Source: Haloimpatiens lingqiaonensis (GTDB lineage Bacteria; Bacillota; Clostridia; Clostridiales; Clostridiaceae). Taken from it: DNA of 38,943 nucleotides. Numbering within the stretch: position 1 is the first letter of the stretch; each line of letters starts with the position of its first letter. The stretch lies in contig NZ_CABDWS010000025.1 of NCBI RefSeq assembly GCF_901447495.1, positions 1 to 38,943 on the forward strand, in the 5' to 3' direction. Of the stretch, positions 1 to 8,150 are shown piece after piece. The notes beneath the pieces are model-generated. The model did not search any database and was not told the DNA's origin. It saw nothing but the letters and a program-made list of their open reading frames with translations. The position numbers and the translations under genes are program-made.

Positions 1-97
1 ATTTTATTCTTTTATCTTTTAAGTTATTGATTTTTTCACCTATATCGTATACCTTATTAATATAAGTAAGTAATTGTTTTAAATAACTTTTACTCAT
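1..97 (-). CDS. 5' part of an unrecognised small protein, cut by the window edge
   Basis: An open frame starts at the ATG at 97 and runs off the left edge after 32 codons. It begins MSKSYLKQLL and is rich in Lys, Ile and Asn. An AAGGA Shine-Dalgarno lies about 8-12 bases upstream. No family is recognised and the fragment is too short to assign. The Shine-Dalgarno falls inside one arm of an inverted repeat (105-153). Confidence 0.4.
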   Translation of the reverse strand, partial: MSKSYLKQLLTYINKVYDIGEKINNLKDKRIK

Positions 98-104
98 TTT
101 ATCA

Positions 105-153
105 GCATCCTTTTTAAGTTGGTTTCTTGTCAAAACTATTATAAAAAGGATGC
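105..153. repeat. 11-bp inverted repeat overlapping a ribosome binding site
   Basis: GCATCCTTTTT (105-115) is the exact reverse complement of AAAAAGGATGC (143-153), with a 27-base loop. On the minus strand the 3' arm holds the AAGGA of the edge gene, so pairing would hide its ribosome binding site. On the plus strand the stem is followed by TTTTATT and could act as a weak terminator. Confidence 0.5.
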
Positions 154-351
154 TTTTATTATGCAAATTTTTTCTCTAAAATTTCCAGCAAAAATCAGAA
201 TTTATGGTTTTTAACCTAACCCTCAATCATTCATTATAAATCAGCGGGCTCACGCCCCAAAAATTTTTAAGCGCTAAACTTCTGGTAATATATTCACAAA
301 ATGTTATTAGTCAAAATCTAGTTTTCTTATCTTCGCCAAATTTTTAATATA
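154..351. other. Intergenic stretch with no gene seen
   Basis: About 200 AT-rich bases without a credible frame or ribosome binding site. A short GGGC/GCCC hairpin sits near 245-260. Nothing else stands out. Confidence 0.5.
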
Positions 352-394
352 AATAAAAAAAGACCTCTAAACATTTTACTTGCTTAAAGGTCTT
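352..394 (-). terminator. Rho-independent terminator of the membrane-protein gene
   Basis: GACCTCTAAACA (362-373) pairs over 12 positions (two G-U) with TGCTTAAAGGTC (381-392). On the minus strand the stem is followed by a run of seven T. It lies just 3' of the stop codon at 422. Confidence 0.85.
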
Positions 395-421
395 CTATTT
401 TACTATATTTTTTCTTCTTTA

Positions 422-1078
422 CTATAATTTTTTCTTTTCTTTATATCCAATATACACTATCCATAAATATGCAAGTGTTTTAGGTATCATAAGTATTCCA
501 ACCATTCTATAGGTATTTGCATATAAGACTACTGGTAGATAACATGCAAAGGATATTATTACCGCTATTCCAATCTTCTTAAATATAACATCATTATGTT
601 TATTAGCTTCCTTTAAAATTAAATAGACTACTAAAATTCCTAAAACAGTAAAAGGTATATTTCTATATATTCCAAATATAACAGGTGGATTATAAACTGT
701 CCATTGATTTTGTGGTAATAGGCTTAAAGCTATTCTAGATATTGCTAATATTCCAGCAAAAATTCTAATTCCTCCATCATTCTTTATATTAAATCTTATT
801 TCCCATATTCTAAGAAGTATCACATAAAATATAGTCATTGTTATAGATGTTATTAGTTTTCCAATACCTAGAACTGCTGTATTTGCTTCTAATCCAGTAG
901 TTAATAGGGCATATATTCTTGGCACTAGATGAAATGAATCACCAAATCCCAACACAAGCCCCATAAACCCAAATAATTTCACAATTTTCTTTTCTTTATC
1001 CGCAAGAATAGTTTTAATAGACATATACAATACTGATGTTAAATAAAATACATTAAAAATTGATTCAAAATATTTCAT
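422..1078 (-). CDS. Polytopic membrane protein of unknown function under a TetR-type operator
   Basis: A 218-residue integral membrane protein with about seven hydrophobic segments separated by short charged loops, for example IRFNIKNDGG near residue 95 and KEANKHND near 155. No signature motif or transporter family is recognised. The start is well supported by a GGGGGG Shine-Dalgarno 7 bases before ATG. It is 3' of the TetR gene and has its own operator-like palindrome at 1100-1116, so it is probably the main target of that regulator. Such TetR-membrane pairs are often involved in export or membrane stress, but that is inference. Confidence 0.75.
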   Translation of the reverse strand: MKYFESIFNVFYLTSVLYMSIKTILADKEKKIVKLFGFMGLVLGFGDSFHLVPRIYALLTTGLEANTAVLGIGKLITSITMTIFYVILLRIWEIRFNIKNDGGIRIFAGILAISRIALSLLPQNQWTVYNPPVIFGIYRNIPFTVLGILVVYLILKEANKHNDVIFKKIGIAVIISFACYLPVVLYANTYRMVGILMIPKTLAYLWIVYIGYKEKKKL

Positions 1079-1099
1079 AATATCCCCCCTTAAATCTAT

Positions 1100-1116
1100 A
1101 ATGAACGTTGTTCATT
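1100..1116. promoter_or_regulatory. TetR-type operator palindrome before the membrane-protein gene
   Basis: AATGAAC-GTT-GTTCATT is a perfect inverted repeat, and a further half-site TTCAT follows at about 1121. The same TGAAC-N3-GTTCA core occurs just upstream of the TetR gene at 1819-1831, so one regulator probably controls both genes. Confidence 0.7.
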
Positions 1117-1232
1117 TAAGTTCATTTTAAAATCATATCCTGGTAGATATGATTTTATTTGCAATTATTTTTAATATTTTCTTTAAATGTCTTGGTATTA
1201 GTTTCTTCTTTATTTTAATATTAATTTTATAT

Positions 1233-1796
1233 TTATTTTAGTACTTTTTTCAATACTTCTTGGAAGAATTCATATTTAAACTGTGGCATTTGAACCATAG
1301 TAATAAAATTCATCACAATAAAACTTGCCATTTCTTTTGAATTTATTTGTTCAAATCCTACATTAGGCTCAGTACTTAATTTCTCCTTAAGCATATCCTC
1401 TATAATTAATATTAATTTATCTATATAAATATTCTCTCTTTCTAAACCACTTTCAATATAATCTGGCGTTTCATAAATATCACTTTTTAACCATACATCT
1501 TTAAACCTTTTTATAAACTTAGAAAGAGAATTAAATATAGTCCTAAGCTTATAATAAAATTCATCTTGTGATTCTATTATATTCCTAATATCAAAAAAAT
1601 ACTCTTTCCAAAAGTTAGTCATCATCTCTACCACAAGTTCTTTTTTAGTAGGGAAATAGTTATATATGGTTCCAACGGCAATATTGCATTCCTTAGCAAC
1701 CCTTCTTATACTTAACTGAGAGTATCCTTCATTATACATAATTTTACTAGCAGTATCTAAAATCAGTTCCTTGGGATTCTTTATTGCTCTAGCCAA
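1233..1796 (-). CDS. TetR/AcrR family transcriptional regulator
   Basis: A TetR-type repressor with an N-terminal helix-turn-helix at about residues 27-51 (LSIRRVAKECNIAVGTIYNYF, the family's typical pattern) and an all-helical, hydrophobic ligand/dimer domain. Length (about 187 residues) is normal. The frame can start at GTG 1805, but the AGAGG Shine-Dalgarno abuts that codon and is 8 bases from TTG at 1796, so TTG is preferred. A TGAAC-N3-GTTCA palindrome 23 bases upstream suggests autoregulation, and the same site precedes the membrane gene at 1078. The ligand cannot be predicted. Confidence 0.9.
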   Translation of the reverse strand: MARAIKNPKELILDTASKIMYNEGYSQLSIRRVAKECNIAVGTIYNYFPTKKELVVEMMTNFWKEYFFDIRNIIESQDEFYYKLRTIFNSLSKFIKRFKDVWLKSDIYETPDYIESGLERENIYIDKLILIIEDMLKEKLSTEPNVGFEQINSKEMASFIVMNFITMVQMPQFKYEFFQEVLKKVLK

Positions 1797-1818
1797 ATTA
1801 GCCACCTCTAATCTTTAG

Positions 1819-1831
1819 TGAACCATGTTCA
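1819..1831. promoter_or_regulatory. TetR-type operator palindrome before the TetR gene
   Basis: TGAAC-CAT-GTTCA is a perfect 5-3-5 inverted repeat 15-25 bases upstream of the regulator start. Its half-sites are identical to those of the site at 1100-1116. Confidence 0.7.
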
Positions 1832-1897
1832 TTTTAAATCTACCATAAACAATTATAATTGTCAATATTTTTAACTTTTTTAGAATTTATATAAATT

Positions 1898-2539
1898 CTA
1901 AAATCTTATTAAACCCTTTAATACACTTATAGAACCACACAAAACAATTATTATACCTATTAGCTTTTCCACTAAAAAAATATTTTTAGGTTTAATATCT
2001 TTTTTTGAATATTTTACAAAAGTAGTAGTGATTAACCATAAAATACATGATCCCGTAAAAATTCCAAGGATAAATAACATATTTTTTATTATGCCGTTTC
2101 CACTACAATCTACACCCATCTTTGCAAATATTACTACAAATACTAAAAATGTCATTGGGTTAGAAAGTCCCATAATAAAATGAGTAAAAGCTGGATGGAT
2201 TAACTCCTCATCTGCTAATACCTTATTATTATTTTTTTCCTTTTTAACTTGTCTATTTTTTTTAGTCTTCATTATAATGCTTGTACCAACTATTAAAAAT
2301 AGCACTCCCGTTACACAGTTAATTAAACATTTATGTCTTTGCAGGAAAATTTCAATATATCCCATTCCTAAAACTGCACTAGTGGAGTAAACCATATCTG
2401 ATGCAGCTGCACCAACTCCTGATAGAAATCCCATTTTTCTGCCTTTGCTCATTGTTCTTTGTACAGCTAAAAGCCCCAATGGGCCTACTGGTATTGCTAC
2501 AATTACACCGATTATTAATGCTTTTAACATAAATATCAT
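1898..2539 (-). CDS. LysE/RhtB-family amino acid exporter
   Basis: A 213-residue inner-membrane protein with about six membrane segments. The N-terminal IPVGPLG motif (about residues 16-22), followed by QRTMSKGRKMGFLSG, is the hallmark of the LysE/RhtB exporter family, which expels amino acids such as lysine, threonine or homoserine. A second family-like region is FIMGLSNPMTFLVF near residue 125. A charged KKNRQVKKEKNNNK loop lies in the middle. A GAGG Shine-Dalgarno is 10 bases before ATG at 2539; an internal ATG at 2530 is an alternative. Substrate unknown. It is monocistronic, between SulP and TetR. Confidence 0.85.
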   Translation of the reverse strand: MIFMLKALIIGVIVAIPVGPLGLLAVQRTMSKGRKMGFLSGVGAAASDMVYSTSAVLGMGYIEIFLQRHKCLINCVTGVLFLIVGTSIIMKTKKNRQVKKEKNNNKVLADEELIHPAFTHFIMGLSNPMTFLVFVVIFAKMGVDCSGNGIIKNMLFILGIFTGSCILWLITTTFVKYSKKDIKPKNIFLVEKLIGIIIVLCGSISVLKGLIRF

Positions 2540-2615
2540 GAAACTTCAACCTCATTTCATCTTTAGTCCTTTAACTGTTAATTGTTATACACTAACATTT
2601 TATTTAAAAATTATA

Positions 2616-4268
2616 TCATACTTTTGGGTTTTCTAAAATAAAATTAGCTCTTTGTATAGCATCTTCGATACTATAACAAAAATTCTCTTTTCCGATTTCA
2701 TCTATATAACCGTACTGTTGAAGCATATCCATTGGTTGTTGTTGAAGTTTTAATATAATTAATCTAGTATGATGTTTTTTGCAAATATCATGTAGCATCT
2801 CAAAAGAATGATAGGCAGTAGAATCCATAAAGGGTACCTTACTCATTTTTATTATTAGTATTTTTGGTGGTGTTCCCATTTCCCTAATAGCATTAACGAA
2901 CTTGTTAGCTGCCCCAAAGAAAAACGGTCCACTTATTTCATAAATTGAAACATCATTTGGGGTTTTTAAATTATCTATTATTTCACATACCTCTTCATCG
3001 TTAATATCATCCAATATGTATTTAACATTTGTAATTTCCGCCATTTTTTTCATAAATAAAAATGAGGAAAGTACAATTCCTACACCTATAGCTACTACTA
3101 AATCTAAGAAAATAGTTAAAACAAATGTAACTATAAATACTAGAGCATCACTTTTAGGTGCTTTAGCTATTCTCTTGAACGTTTCCCATTCACCCATATT
3201 ATAGGATACCACAACTAACACTGCCGCCAATGAAGACATGGGAATTAATTTTACATAAGGCATAAACAAAAGCATAATAACTAGAATAGCCATGGAATGT
3301 ACTATCCCTGCTATAGGCGTTCTTCCTCCATTTTTAACATTAGCTGCTGTTCTTGCAATAGCTCCTGTCACTGGTATTCCTCCAAAGGCACCTGAAAAAA
3401 TATTAGCAACGCCTTCTGCTATTAACTCCATATTAGAACGGTGCTTTCCTCCTATCATCCCGTCTGATACCACTGCAGATAACAAAGATTCTACTCCTGC
3501 AAGTATTGCAATGGTTAATGCCGGAAGCATCAATTCATTTAACATTTCTAAATTTACGTTAGGTATGTTAATTCTAGGAAGATTAGAAGAAAGTTCACCA
3601 AATTGACTTCCTATGGTATCCACAGGTAAATTAAAAATTGTAGTAACTACTGTAGCTACTATAATAGCAATAAATGTACCTGGAATCTTTTTATTTATTT
3701 TAGGCCACAAAATAATTATTGCTAAGGTTAATATAGCAATAATTAAACTTTTAAAATTAATTGTATTAATGTTATTGAAATAAGCGATCCATTTATGTAT
3801 AAATTCAGATGGAACTGATTTCATCTGCAATCCCAATAAATCTTTTACCTGAGTAGATAAAATAACTATGGCTATTCCGCTTGTAAATCCAGTAGTTATG
3901 GATGATGGAATATACTTTATAAGACTACCAAACTTAAAAAGTCCCATAATAATAAGAAAACATCCTGCCATTATGGTGGCAACTATAAGCCCTTCCATTC
4001 CATGCTTTTGTATAATTCCATATACAATAACTACAAATGCACCTGTGGGGCCCCCTATTTGAACTCTACTTCCTCCAAGTAAAGATACTATAAAACCTCC
4101 AATAATTGCAGTATATAATCCTTTTTCTGGAGAAACCCCTGATGCTATTGCTAGAGCTATTGCCAATGGTATAGCAATAATTGCAACAATAATTCCTGCA
4201 ATTAAATCTTTTATAAATTGCTCTTTAGTATATTCTTTTAGGCATGTACATAATTTTGGAACTAACAC
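2616..4268 (-). CDS. SulP-family anion (sulfate) permease with STAS domain
   Basis: A 550-residue SulP/SLC26 transporter. The N-terminal half carries 10-14 membrane segments with family motifs such as the region around GLYTAIIGGFIVSLLGGSRVQIGGPTGAF (about residues 50-78). The cytoplasmic C-terminus (about 440-545) is a STAS domain with the MDSTAYHSFEML stretch (expected phosphorylatable Ser replaced by the DST pattern seen in many SulP proteins). Substrates of the family include sulfate, bicarbonate and other anions. Start is GTG at 4268 with AGGAG 9 bases upstream. It is divergent from a rhodanese gene, which fits a role in sulfur traffic (inference). Confidence 0.9.
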   Translation of the reverse strand: MLVPKLCTCLKEYTKEQFIKDLIAGIIVAIIAIPLAIALAIASGVSPEKGLYTAIIGGFIVSLLGGSRVQIGGPTGAFVVIVYGIIQKHGMEGLIVATIMAGCFLIIMGLFKFGSLIKYIPSSITTGFTSGIAIVILSTQVKDLLGLQMKSVPSEFIHKWIAYFNNINTINFKSLIIAILTLAIIILWPKINKKIPGTFIAIIVATVVTTIFNLPVDTIGSQFGELSSNLPRINIPNVNLEMLNELMLPALTIAILAGVESLLSAVVSDGMIGGKHRSNMELIAEGVANIFSGAFGGIPVTGAIARTAANVKNGGRTPIAGIVHSMAILVIMLLFMPYVKLIPMSSLAAVLVVVSYNMGEWETFKRIAKAPKSDALVFIVTFVLTIFLDLVVAIGVGIVLSSFLFMKKMAEITNVKYILDDINDEEVCEIIDNLKTPNDVSIYEISGPFFFGAANKFVNAIREMGTPPKILIIKMSKVPFMDSTAYHSFEMLHDICKKHHTRLIILKLQQQPMDMLQQYGYIDEIGKENFCYSIEDAIQRANFILENPKV

Positions 4269-4543
4269 AAATTATCACTCCTATATTATTTTATTTGTTT
4301 TTTTCAGTATTTATATATACAAATATTACTAATGTGCTCTATACAAATACATTTTTCCACATAAAAGTATACTATATTTTTTACAAAACGCCAAAAGTTC
4401 ATTAATATTTCATTACTTTAATTACATATTTATTTATAATTTAGTAGATTAATTTTAAAAATTGGTATATGATGTATATATATTATAAATAGATTATTAT
4501 TTATCTATTATTTTTTGTAATACAAGGGGGTTGAACTGTTACT
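4269..4543. promoter_or_regulatory. Divergent promoter region of SulP and rhodanese
   Basis: 275 AT-rich bases separating two genes read outward. It must hold both promoters. I see no convincing operator or riboswitch. An AGGGGG ribosome binding site ends it before the rhodanese ATG. Confidence 0.45.
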
Positions 4544-4927
4544 ATGAGCGAGTTAAAAAAAGCTGTTGAATTTTATTTTGAAGATTTAAAAAAAGGCTGT
4601 AACAATTTAATAGATTGTGAAACACTTTTTAAAAATCTTAGCACAAAAGACAAACTATTTATTTTAGACATAAGAAAAGAAGCAGACTTTGAAAAAGGCC
4701 ATATTGAAAGTGCAATTCATTCAGAATGGCCAGAAGTATGGGACTTTATAGATACTGATGCATTGCCAAAAGATAAAAAAATAATAGTTGTTTGCTATAC
4801 TGGTCAAACAGCAGGACAAGTTGTTTCTATTTTAAAACTTTTAGGATATGATGCTTGTTCACTAAAAGGCGGAATGATGAATGGTTGGAACAAATCTGAC
4901 ATGCCAATTAAATCTGGCTGTGACTGA
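4544..4927 (+). CDS. Single-domain rhodanese (sulfurtransferase)
   Basis: A 127-residue cytoplasmic protein with a single rhodanese domain. Visible are the LDIRKEADFEKGHIESAIH segment (about residues 41-59, family CH2A motif) and the active-site loop CYTGQTAG, whose Cys84 would carry the persulfide. The C-terminal GGMMNGW is the family's GG-x3-W end. It transfers sulfane sulfur to thiophilic acceptors; the acceptor is unknown. The start at 4544 has a GGGGG Shine-Dalgarno rather far upstream (about 14 bases), and no nearer in-frame start exists because a TGA lies three codons upstream. It is divergent from the SulP permease. Confidence 0.88.
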   Translation: MSELKKAVEFYFEDLKKGCNNLIDCETLFKNLSTKDKLFILDIRKEADFEKGHIESAIHSEWPEVWDFIDTDALPKDKKIIVVCYTGQTAGQVVSILKLLGYDACSLKGGMMNGWNKSDMPIKSGCD

Positions 4928-4972
4928 GGCTAAATAAATCTCTAGGTAGAGATATAGTTATTAAAAATCCCT

Positions 4973-5027
4973 AAGGGGCTGTGGCACTAAGAATAAATTC
5001 TTTAATGCAACAGCCCCTTCTATTTTT
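4973..5027 (+). terminator. Terminator of the rhodanese gene
   Basis: AAGGGGCTGT-GGCA pairs with TGCAACAGCCCCTT (5006-5019) with one mismatch, and is followed by TCTATTTTTTAT. Confidence 0.9.
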
Positions 5028-5031
5028 TATA

Positions 5032-5060
5032 TTGACATCCATATTTAGTGGTTATATAAT
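5032..5060 (+). promoter_or_regulatory. Consensus sigma-A promoter of the ABC exporter leader
   Basis: TTGACA (5032-5037) and TATAAT (5055-5060) are both perfect hexamers, 17 bases apart. Transcription from here would start near 5067 and give a leader of about 270 nt that carries the structured element at 5161-5295 before the first gene. Confidence 0.85.
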
Positions 5061-5160
5061 ATGATTTCATGGTTAAATTTTTTTGTACATTATTTACTTT
5101 ATTTCATTTATTTATTCATTCATTTTATTTGTTCATATCATTTTATTTCAATTTACTTTA

Positions 5161-5295
5161 TTTATCCGATGACTACCTGACGTAACACCCCCACTTCTAA
5201 CAAAGTGCGAGTTAACGGCAGCTACGTCCCTGGATAACGATCTCTAACCTTCAGTTGGAATAAAAACTCCATCTGAAGCTAAGAGCTCCGTTTAT
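5161..5295 (+). ncRNA. Structured 135-nt leader element, copy A
   Basis: A conserved, highly foldable element whose second copy is at 11459-11593 on the other strand, differing at about six positions. The fold is an outer TTATCC/GGATAA stem, a CTGCCGT/ACGGCAG stem (one mismatch here, perfect in copy B) topped by a CCCACTT...AAGTGGG hairpin, and a second arm CTTCAG/CTGAAG plus GGAG/CTCC around a TAAAA loop. Both copies are flanked by TTTAT. Copy A lies in the 5' leader of the exporter operon, 40 bases before its ATG, behind a consensus promoter. I do not recognise it as a known riboswitch class. Alternatives are a mobile palindromic repeat or an omega-RNA-like relic of an IS200/IS605 element. 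Confidence 0.55.
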
Positions 5296-5335
5296 ATCTA
5301 AATATATTATACATTTCTTTTAAAGGAGGGATACT

Positions 5336-6313
5336 ATGATAGAAGTTGAATCCTTAAGCAAAAGTTTTAAGGTTGTAAAGAGAGGTGCTGGCATTGGCGC
5401 AGCATTGAAATCCTTATTCAAGCCTGAATATTCCACAGTTGAAGCATTAAAGGATGTTTCATTTAAAATTAATGAAGGTGAAATCGTAGGATACATTGGC
5501 CCTAATGGTGCTGGTAAATCTACCACTATTAAAATTATCAGCGGTATTTTAGTACCTGACAGCGGCAAATGCAATATTCTTGGATACACCCCCTGGAAAA
5601 ACAGAGTAAACCATGTCAAAAACATAGGCGTAGTATTTGGTCAACGTTCTCAACTTTGGTGGGACGTGCCTGTAATGGATTCCTTTAATTTATTAAAAGA
5701 CATTTATAAAGTTCCTCAGAAAGAATTTAATGATAATCTGGAATTATTAACATCTACTTTAGATTTATCCTCATTACTTTCAACTCCTGTACGTCAATTA
5801 AGTCTTGGACAAAGAATGAGATGCGAAATAGGTGCTTCCCTACTTCATAGTCCAAAGATATTATTTTTAGATGAACCAACCATAGGCCTCGATGCCGTGT
5901 CAAAAGTGGCAGTTAGAAATTTTATAAAAACTATAAATAAAGAAAAAAAAGTAACTGTTATATTAACCACCCATGACATGAATGATATTGAAGCTTTAGC
6001 TGAAAGAATTATACTAATTGGCAAAGGGAAACTTTTGATGGACGGCACAATTACTGAATTAAAGAATAAGTTTTCAACTCATAAAATATTGAAGGTTGAC
6101 TTTGCTGAAAATCACGAAAATATACATATTTACGGTACTCAGATTATTTCTAGGTCTAAAGAAAATATCACTTTATCCGTAGATTTAGAAAAAATAAAGG
6201 TGTCAGAGGTCATAGGGCTACTATCAAATAAATTAGACATTATTGATGTTTCTGTGGAAAGTCGTCCAATTGATGAAATAATAGTAGACTTATATAAGGA
6301 GTATCAGATATGA
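5336..6313 (+). CDS. ABC-2 exporter ATP-binding protein
   Basis: A 325-residue ABC ATPase. Walker A GPNGAGKST is at residues 55-63, the signature LSLGQ at 155-159, Walker B ILFLDEPT at 175-182, and the switch His in TTHDMND near 214. A long C-terminal extension (about 240-325) is typical of ATPases that work with DUF990/ABC2_membrane_6 permeases. The FGQRSQLWWD stretch near 101-110 is also typical of this subgroup. It would energise export through the next two gene products. A strong AAAGGAGGG precedes ATG. It overlaps the next gene by 4 bases (ATGA), so the two are translationally coupled. Substrate unknown. Confidence 0.92.
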   Translation: MIEVESLSKSFKVVKRGAGIGAALKSLFKPEYSTVEALKDVSFKINEGEIVGYIGPNGAGKSTTIKIISGILVPDSGKCNILGYTPWKNRVNHVKNIGVVFGQRSQLWWDVPVMDSFNLLKDIYKVPQKEFNDNLELLTSTLDLSSLLSTPVRQLSLGQRMRCEIGASLLHSPKILFLDEPTIGLDAVSKVAVRNFIKTINKEKKVTVILTTHDMNDIEALAERIILIGKGKLLMDGTITELKNKFSTHKILKVDFAENHENIHIYGTQIISRSKENITLSVDLEKIKVSEVIGLLSNKLDIIDVSVESRPIDEIIVDLYKEYQI

Positions 6314-7155
6314 GTGCTTACAATTCAAATAAAAAAATTCACAGTTCGAATATAAAAGCCTATTACTCATTATTCAAGATGCGATTACTTAAGGGTTTAC
6401 AGTATAGGGTGGCAGCTTTAGCTGGCATCTCCACTCAATTTTTTTGGGGATTTATGTACATAATGATTTTTGAAGCTTTCTATAAAAGTACGCCTACAAT
6501 TCAACCTATATCTTTTAGAGAATTAATACAAGTTATTTGGCTTCAACAAAGCTTTTTAGTATTTATAATGCTGTGGTATAGGGATAATGAGCTTTTAGAT
6601 CTTATAACCAGTGGAAATATTGCTTATGAACTTTGTCGCCCTATTAACTTATACAAATTTTGGTATTCTAAACTTATAGCCCAAAGAATATCCGGTGCTC
6701 TGCTTCGTTGTTTTCCTATAATGATTATAGCAATTTTTTTACCTTACCCTTATAATTTTTCTCTACCACCAAGCTTTGCATCCTTTATATTGTTTTTAAT
6801 AACTTTAAACTTAGGACTAATTTTAATTGTTGCAATTTCTATGCTAATTTATATTTCAATTTTTTACACCATGTCCTCTACAGGCTCTTTATTAATTTTT
6901 GGTGTTTTCGGTGAATTCTTATCTGGACTAGTGATTCCAGTACCTCTAATGCCAAAATCACTACAAAAGATAGTATATTTATTGCCTTTTAGATATACCT
7001 CCGACTTACCCTTTAGAATATACGCTGGAAACATCCCCGTAAAAGAGGCCTTAATCAGCATTGGTGTACAAATTATTTGGATAGCTATTATAATAACCCT
7101 AGGCCAATTATGGATAAAAAAAGCCTTAAAAAAAATAATAGTCCAAGGTGGGTAA
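6310..7155 (+). CDS. ABC-2 family permease subunit 1 (DUF990-like)
   Basis: A 281-residue membrane protein with six hydrophobic segments and the layout of the ABC-2/DUF990 permeases: an N-terminal cytoplasmic part, RVAALAGISTQFFWGFMYI as the first segment, and the PINLYKFWYSKLIAQRI loop. It starts inside the stop region of the ATPase gene (ATGA overlap) and should form a heterodimeric channel with the protein at 7239-8021. Such three-gene exporters move hydrophobic or cationic compounds out of the cell; here the substrate is unknown. Confidence 0.88.
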   Translation: MSAYNSNKKIHSSNIKAYYSLFKMRLLKGLQYRVAALAGISTQFFWGFMYIMIFEAFYKSTPTIQPISFRELIQVIWLQQSFLVFIMLWYRDNELLDLITSGNIAYELCRPINLYKFWYSKLIAQRISGALLRCFPIMIIAIFLPYPYNFSLPPSFASFILFLITLNLGLILIVAISMLIYISIFYTMSSTGSLLIFGVFGEFLSGLVIPVPLMPKSLQKIVYLLPFRYTSDLPFRIYAGNIPVKEALISIGVQIIWIAIIITLGQLWIKKALKKIIVQGG

Positions 7156-7238
7156 AATATTTAAATCTAAGTATAGTCTCTTAAAATTGATTTTATTTTA
7201 GATTTTTATAGAAAATAACCTATTTCAAGGAGGTTAAT

Positions 7239-8021
7239 ATGAAATTGTATTTTAAATACATGAGTATACTTTTAAAAAGTCAAATGGAATATAGAACTTC
7301 CTTTATTCTACTTTCCATTGGACAGTTTTTTGTACCTTTTGTAGTTTTTATATCTATGTTTTTGCTTTTTCAAAGGTTTCCCAATATAGGTGGATGGTCC
7401 CTTTATGAAGTTGCTTTATGCTATTCTGTAATTCATCTAGCCTTTTCATTAAGCGAATGTTTCGCAAGAGGCTTTGACTCCTTTTCATCTCTAATTGTTA
7501 GAGGTGATTTTGATAGAGTTTTAGTGAGACCTCGCAGTACAATGCTTCAAGTGCTAGGTTCAAAATTTGAATTTACACGAATAGGCAGATTGGCTCAAAG
7601 TATAATTGTACTTATTTTTTCCTTGACAAACCTTACTATATGCTGGAGCCCCTACAAAGTAATAACCCTAATATTAATGGTAATAAGCGGAATATTTATA
7701 TTTACAGGCATATTTATGCTTGGTGCCACCCTTTGTTTTTGGACTGTGGAAGGCTTAGAGGTAATAAATATTTTCACAGATGGCGGTAGAGAAATGGCAC
7801 AATATCCTTTAAGTATTTATAAAGACTGGGTAAAAAAATTCTTTACCTTTGTGATTCCCTTTGGCACAGTAAATTATCTTCCCCTAATGTTCATTTTAGA
7901 TAAGGTTCAAGGAAATAATATTTTATACATGTTAACTCCTTTATTTGGAATAATGTTTATATTTCCTTGCATCCTAATATGGAGTTTTGGTGTTAAACAT
8001 TATAAGTCAACAGGCTCTTAA
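7239..8021 (+). CDS. ABC-2 family permease subunit 2 (DUF990-like)
   Basis: A 260-residue membrane protein with about six membrane segments, paralogous in layout to the preceding permease. RGDFDRVLVRPRSTMLQVLG is the family-typical cytoplasmic loop. It ends with WSFGVKHYKSTGS, again typical. An ideal AAGGAGG stands 6 bases before the ATG. The gap to the previous gene is 83 bases without an obvious terminator, so it is probably in the same operon. A terminator follows at 8096. Confidence 0.88.
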   Translation: MKLYFKYMSILLKSQMEYRTSFILLSIGQFFVPFVVFISMFLLFQRFPNIGGWSLYEVALCYSVIHLAFSLSECFARGFDSFSSLIVRGDFDRVLVRPRSTMLQVLGSKFEFTRIGRLAQSIIVLIFSLTNLTICWSPYKVITLILMVISGIFIFTGIFMLGATLCFWTVEGLEVINIFTDGGREMAQYPLSIYKDWVKKFFTFVIPFGTVNYLPLMFILDKVQGNNILYMLTPLFGIMFIFPCILIWSFGVKHYKSTGS

Positions 8022-8095
8022 ATACTATGAAGTACCACATAGATACTGAACGGAAATTCACCTAAAAAATATATAAACCTTATATATAGCAATTT

Positions 8096-8125
8096 AAAAG
8101 GTGCCTTATATTGGCACCTTTTTAT
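8096..8125. terminator. Bidirectional terminator between the exporter and Fur-family genes
   Basis: AAAAGGTGCC (8096-8105) is a perfect inverted repeat with GGCACCTTTT (8113-8122), with a 7-base loop and T runs on both strands. It serves convergent genes on either side. Confidence 0.9.
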
Positions 8126-8150
8126 ATTTTATTTTTTATTTTTTTATATT

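Noticed and set aside
5161-5295. Known riboswitch (M-box, ykkC guanidine, NiCo, T-box, SAM)
   Set aside because: None of the conserved cores of these classes as I know them is visible, so the element is left unassigned.
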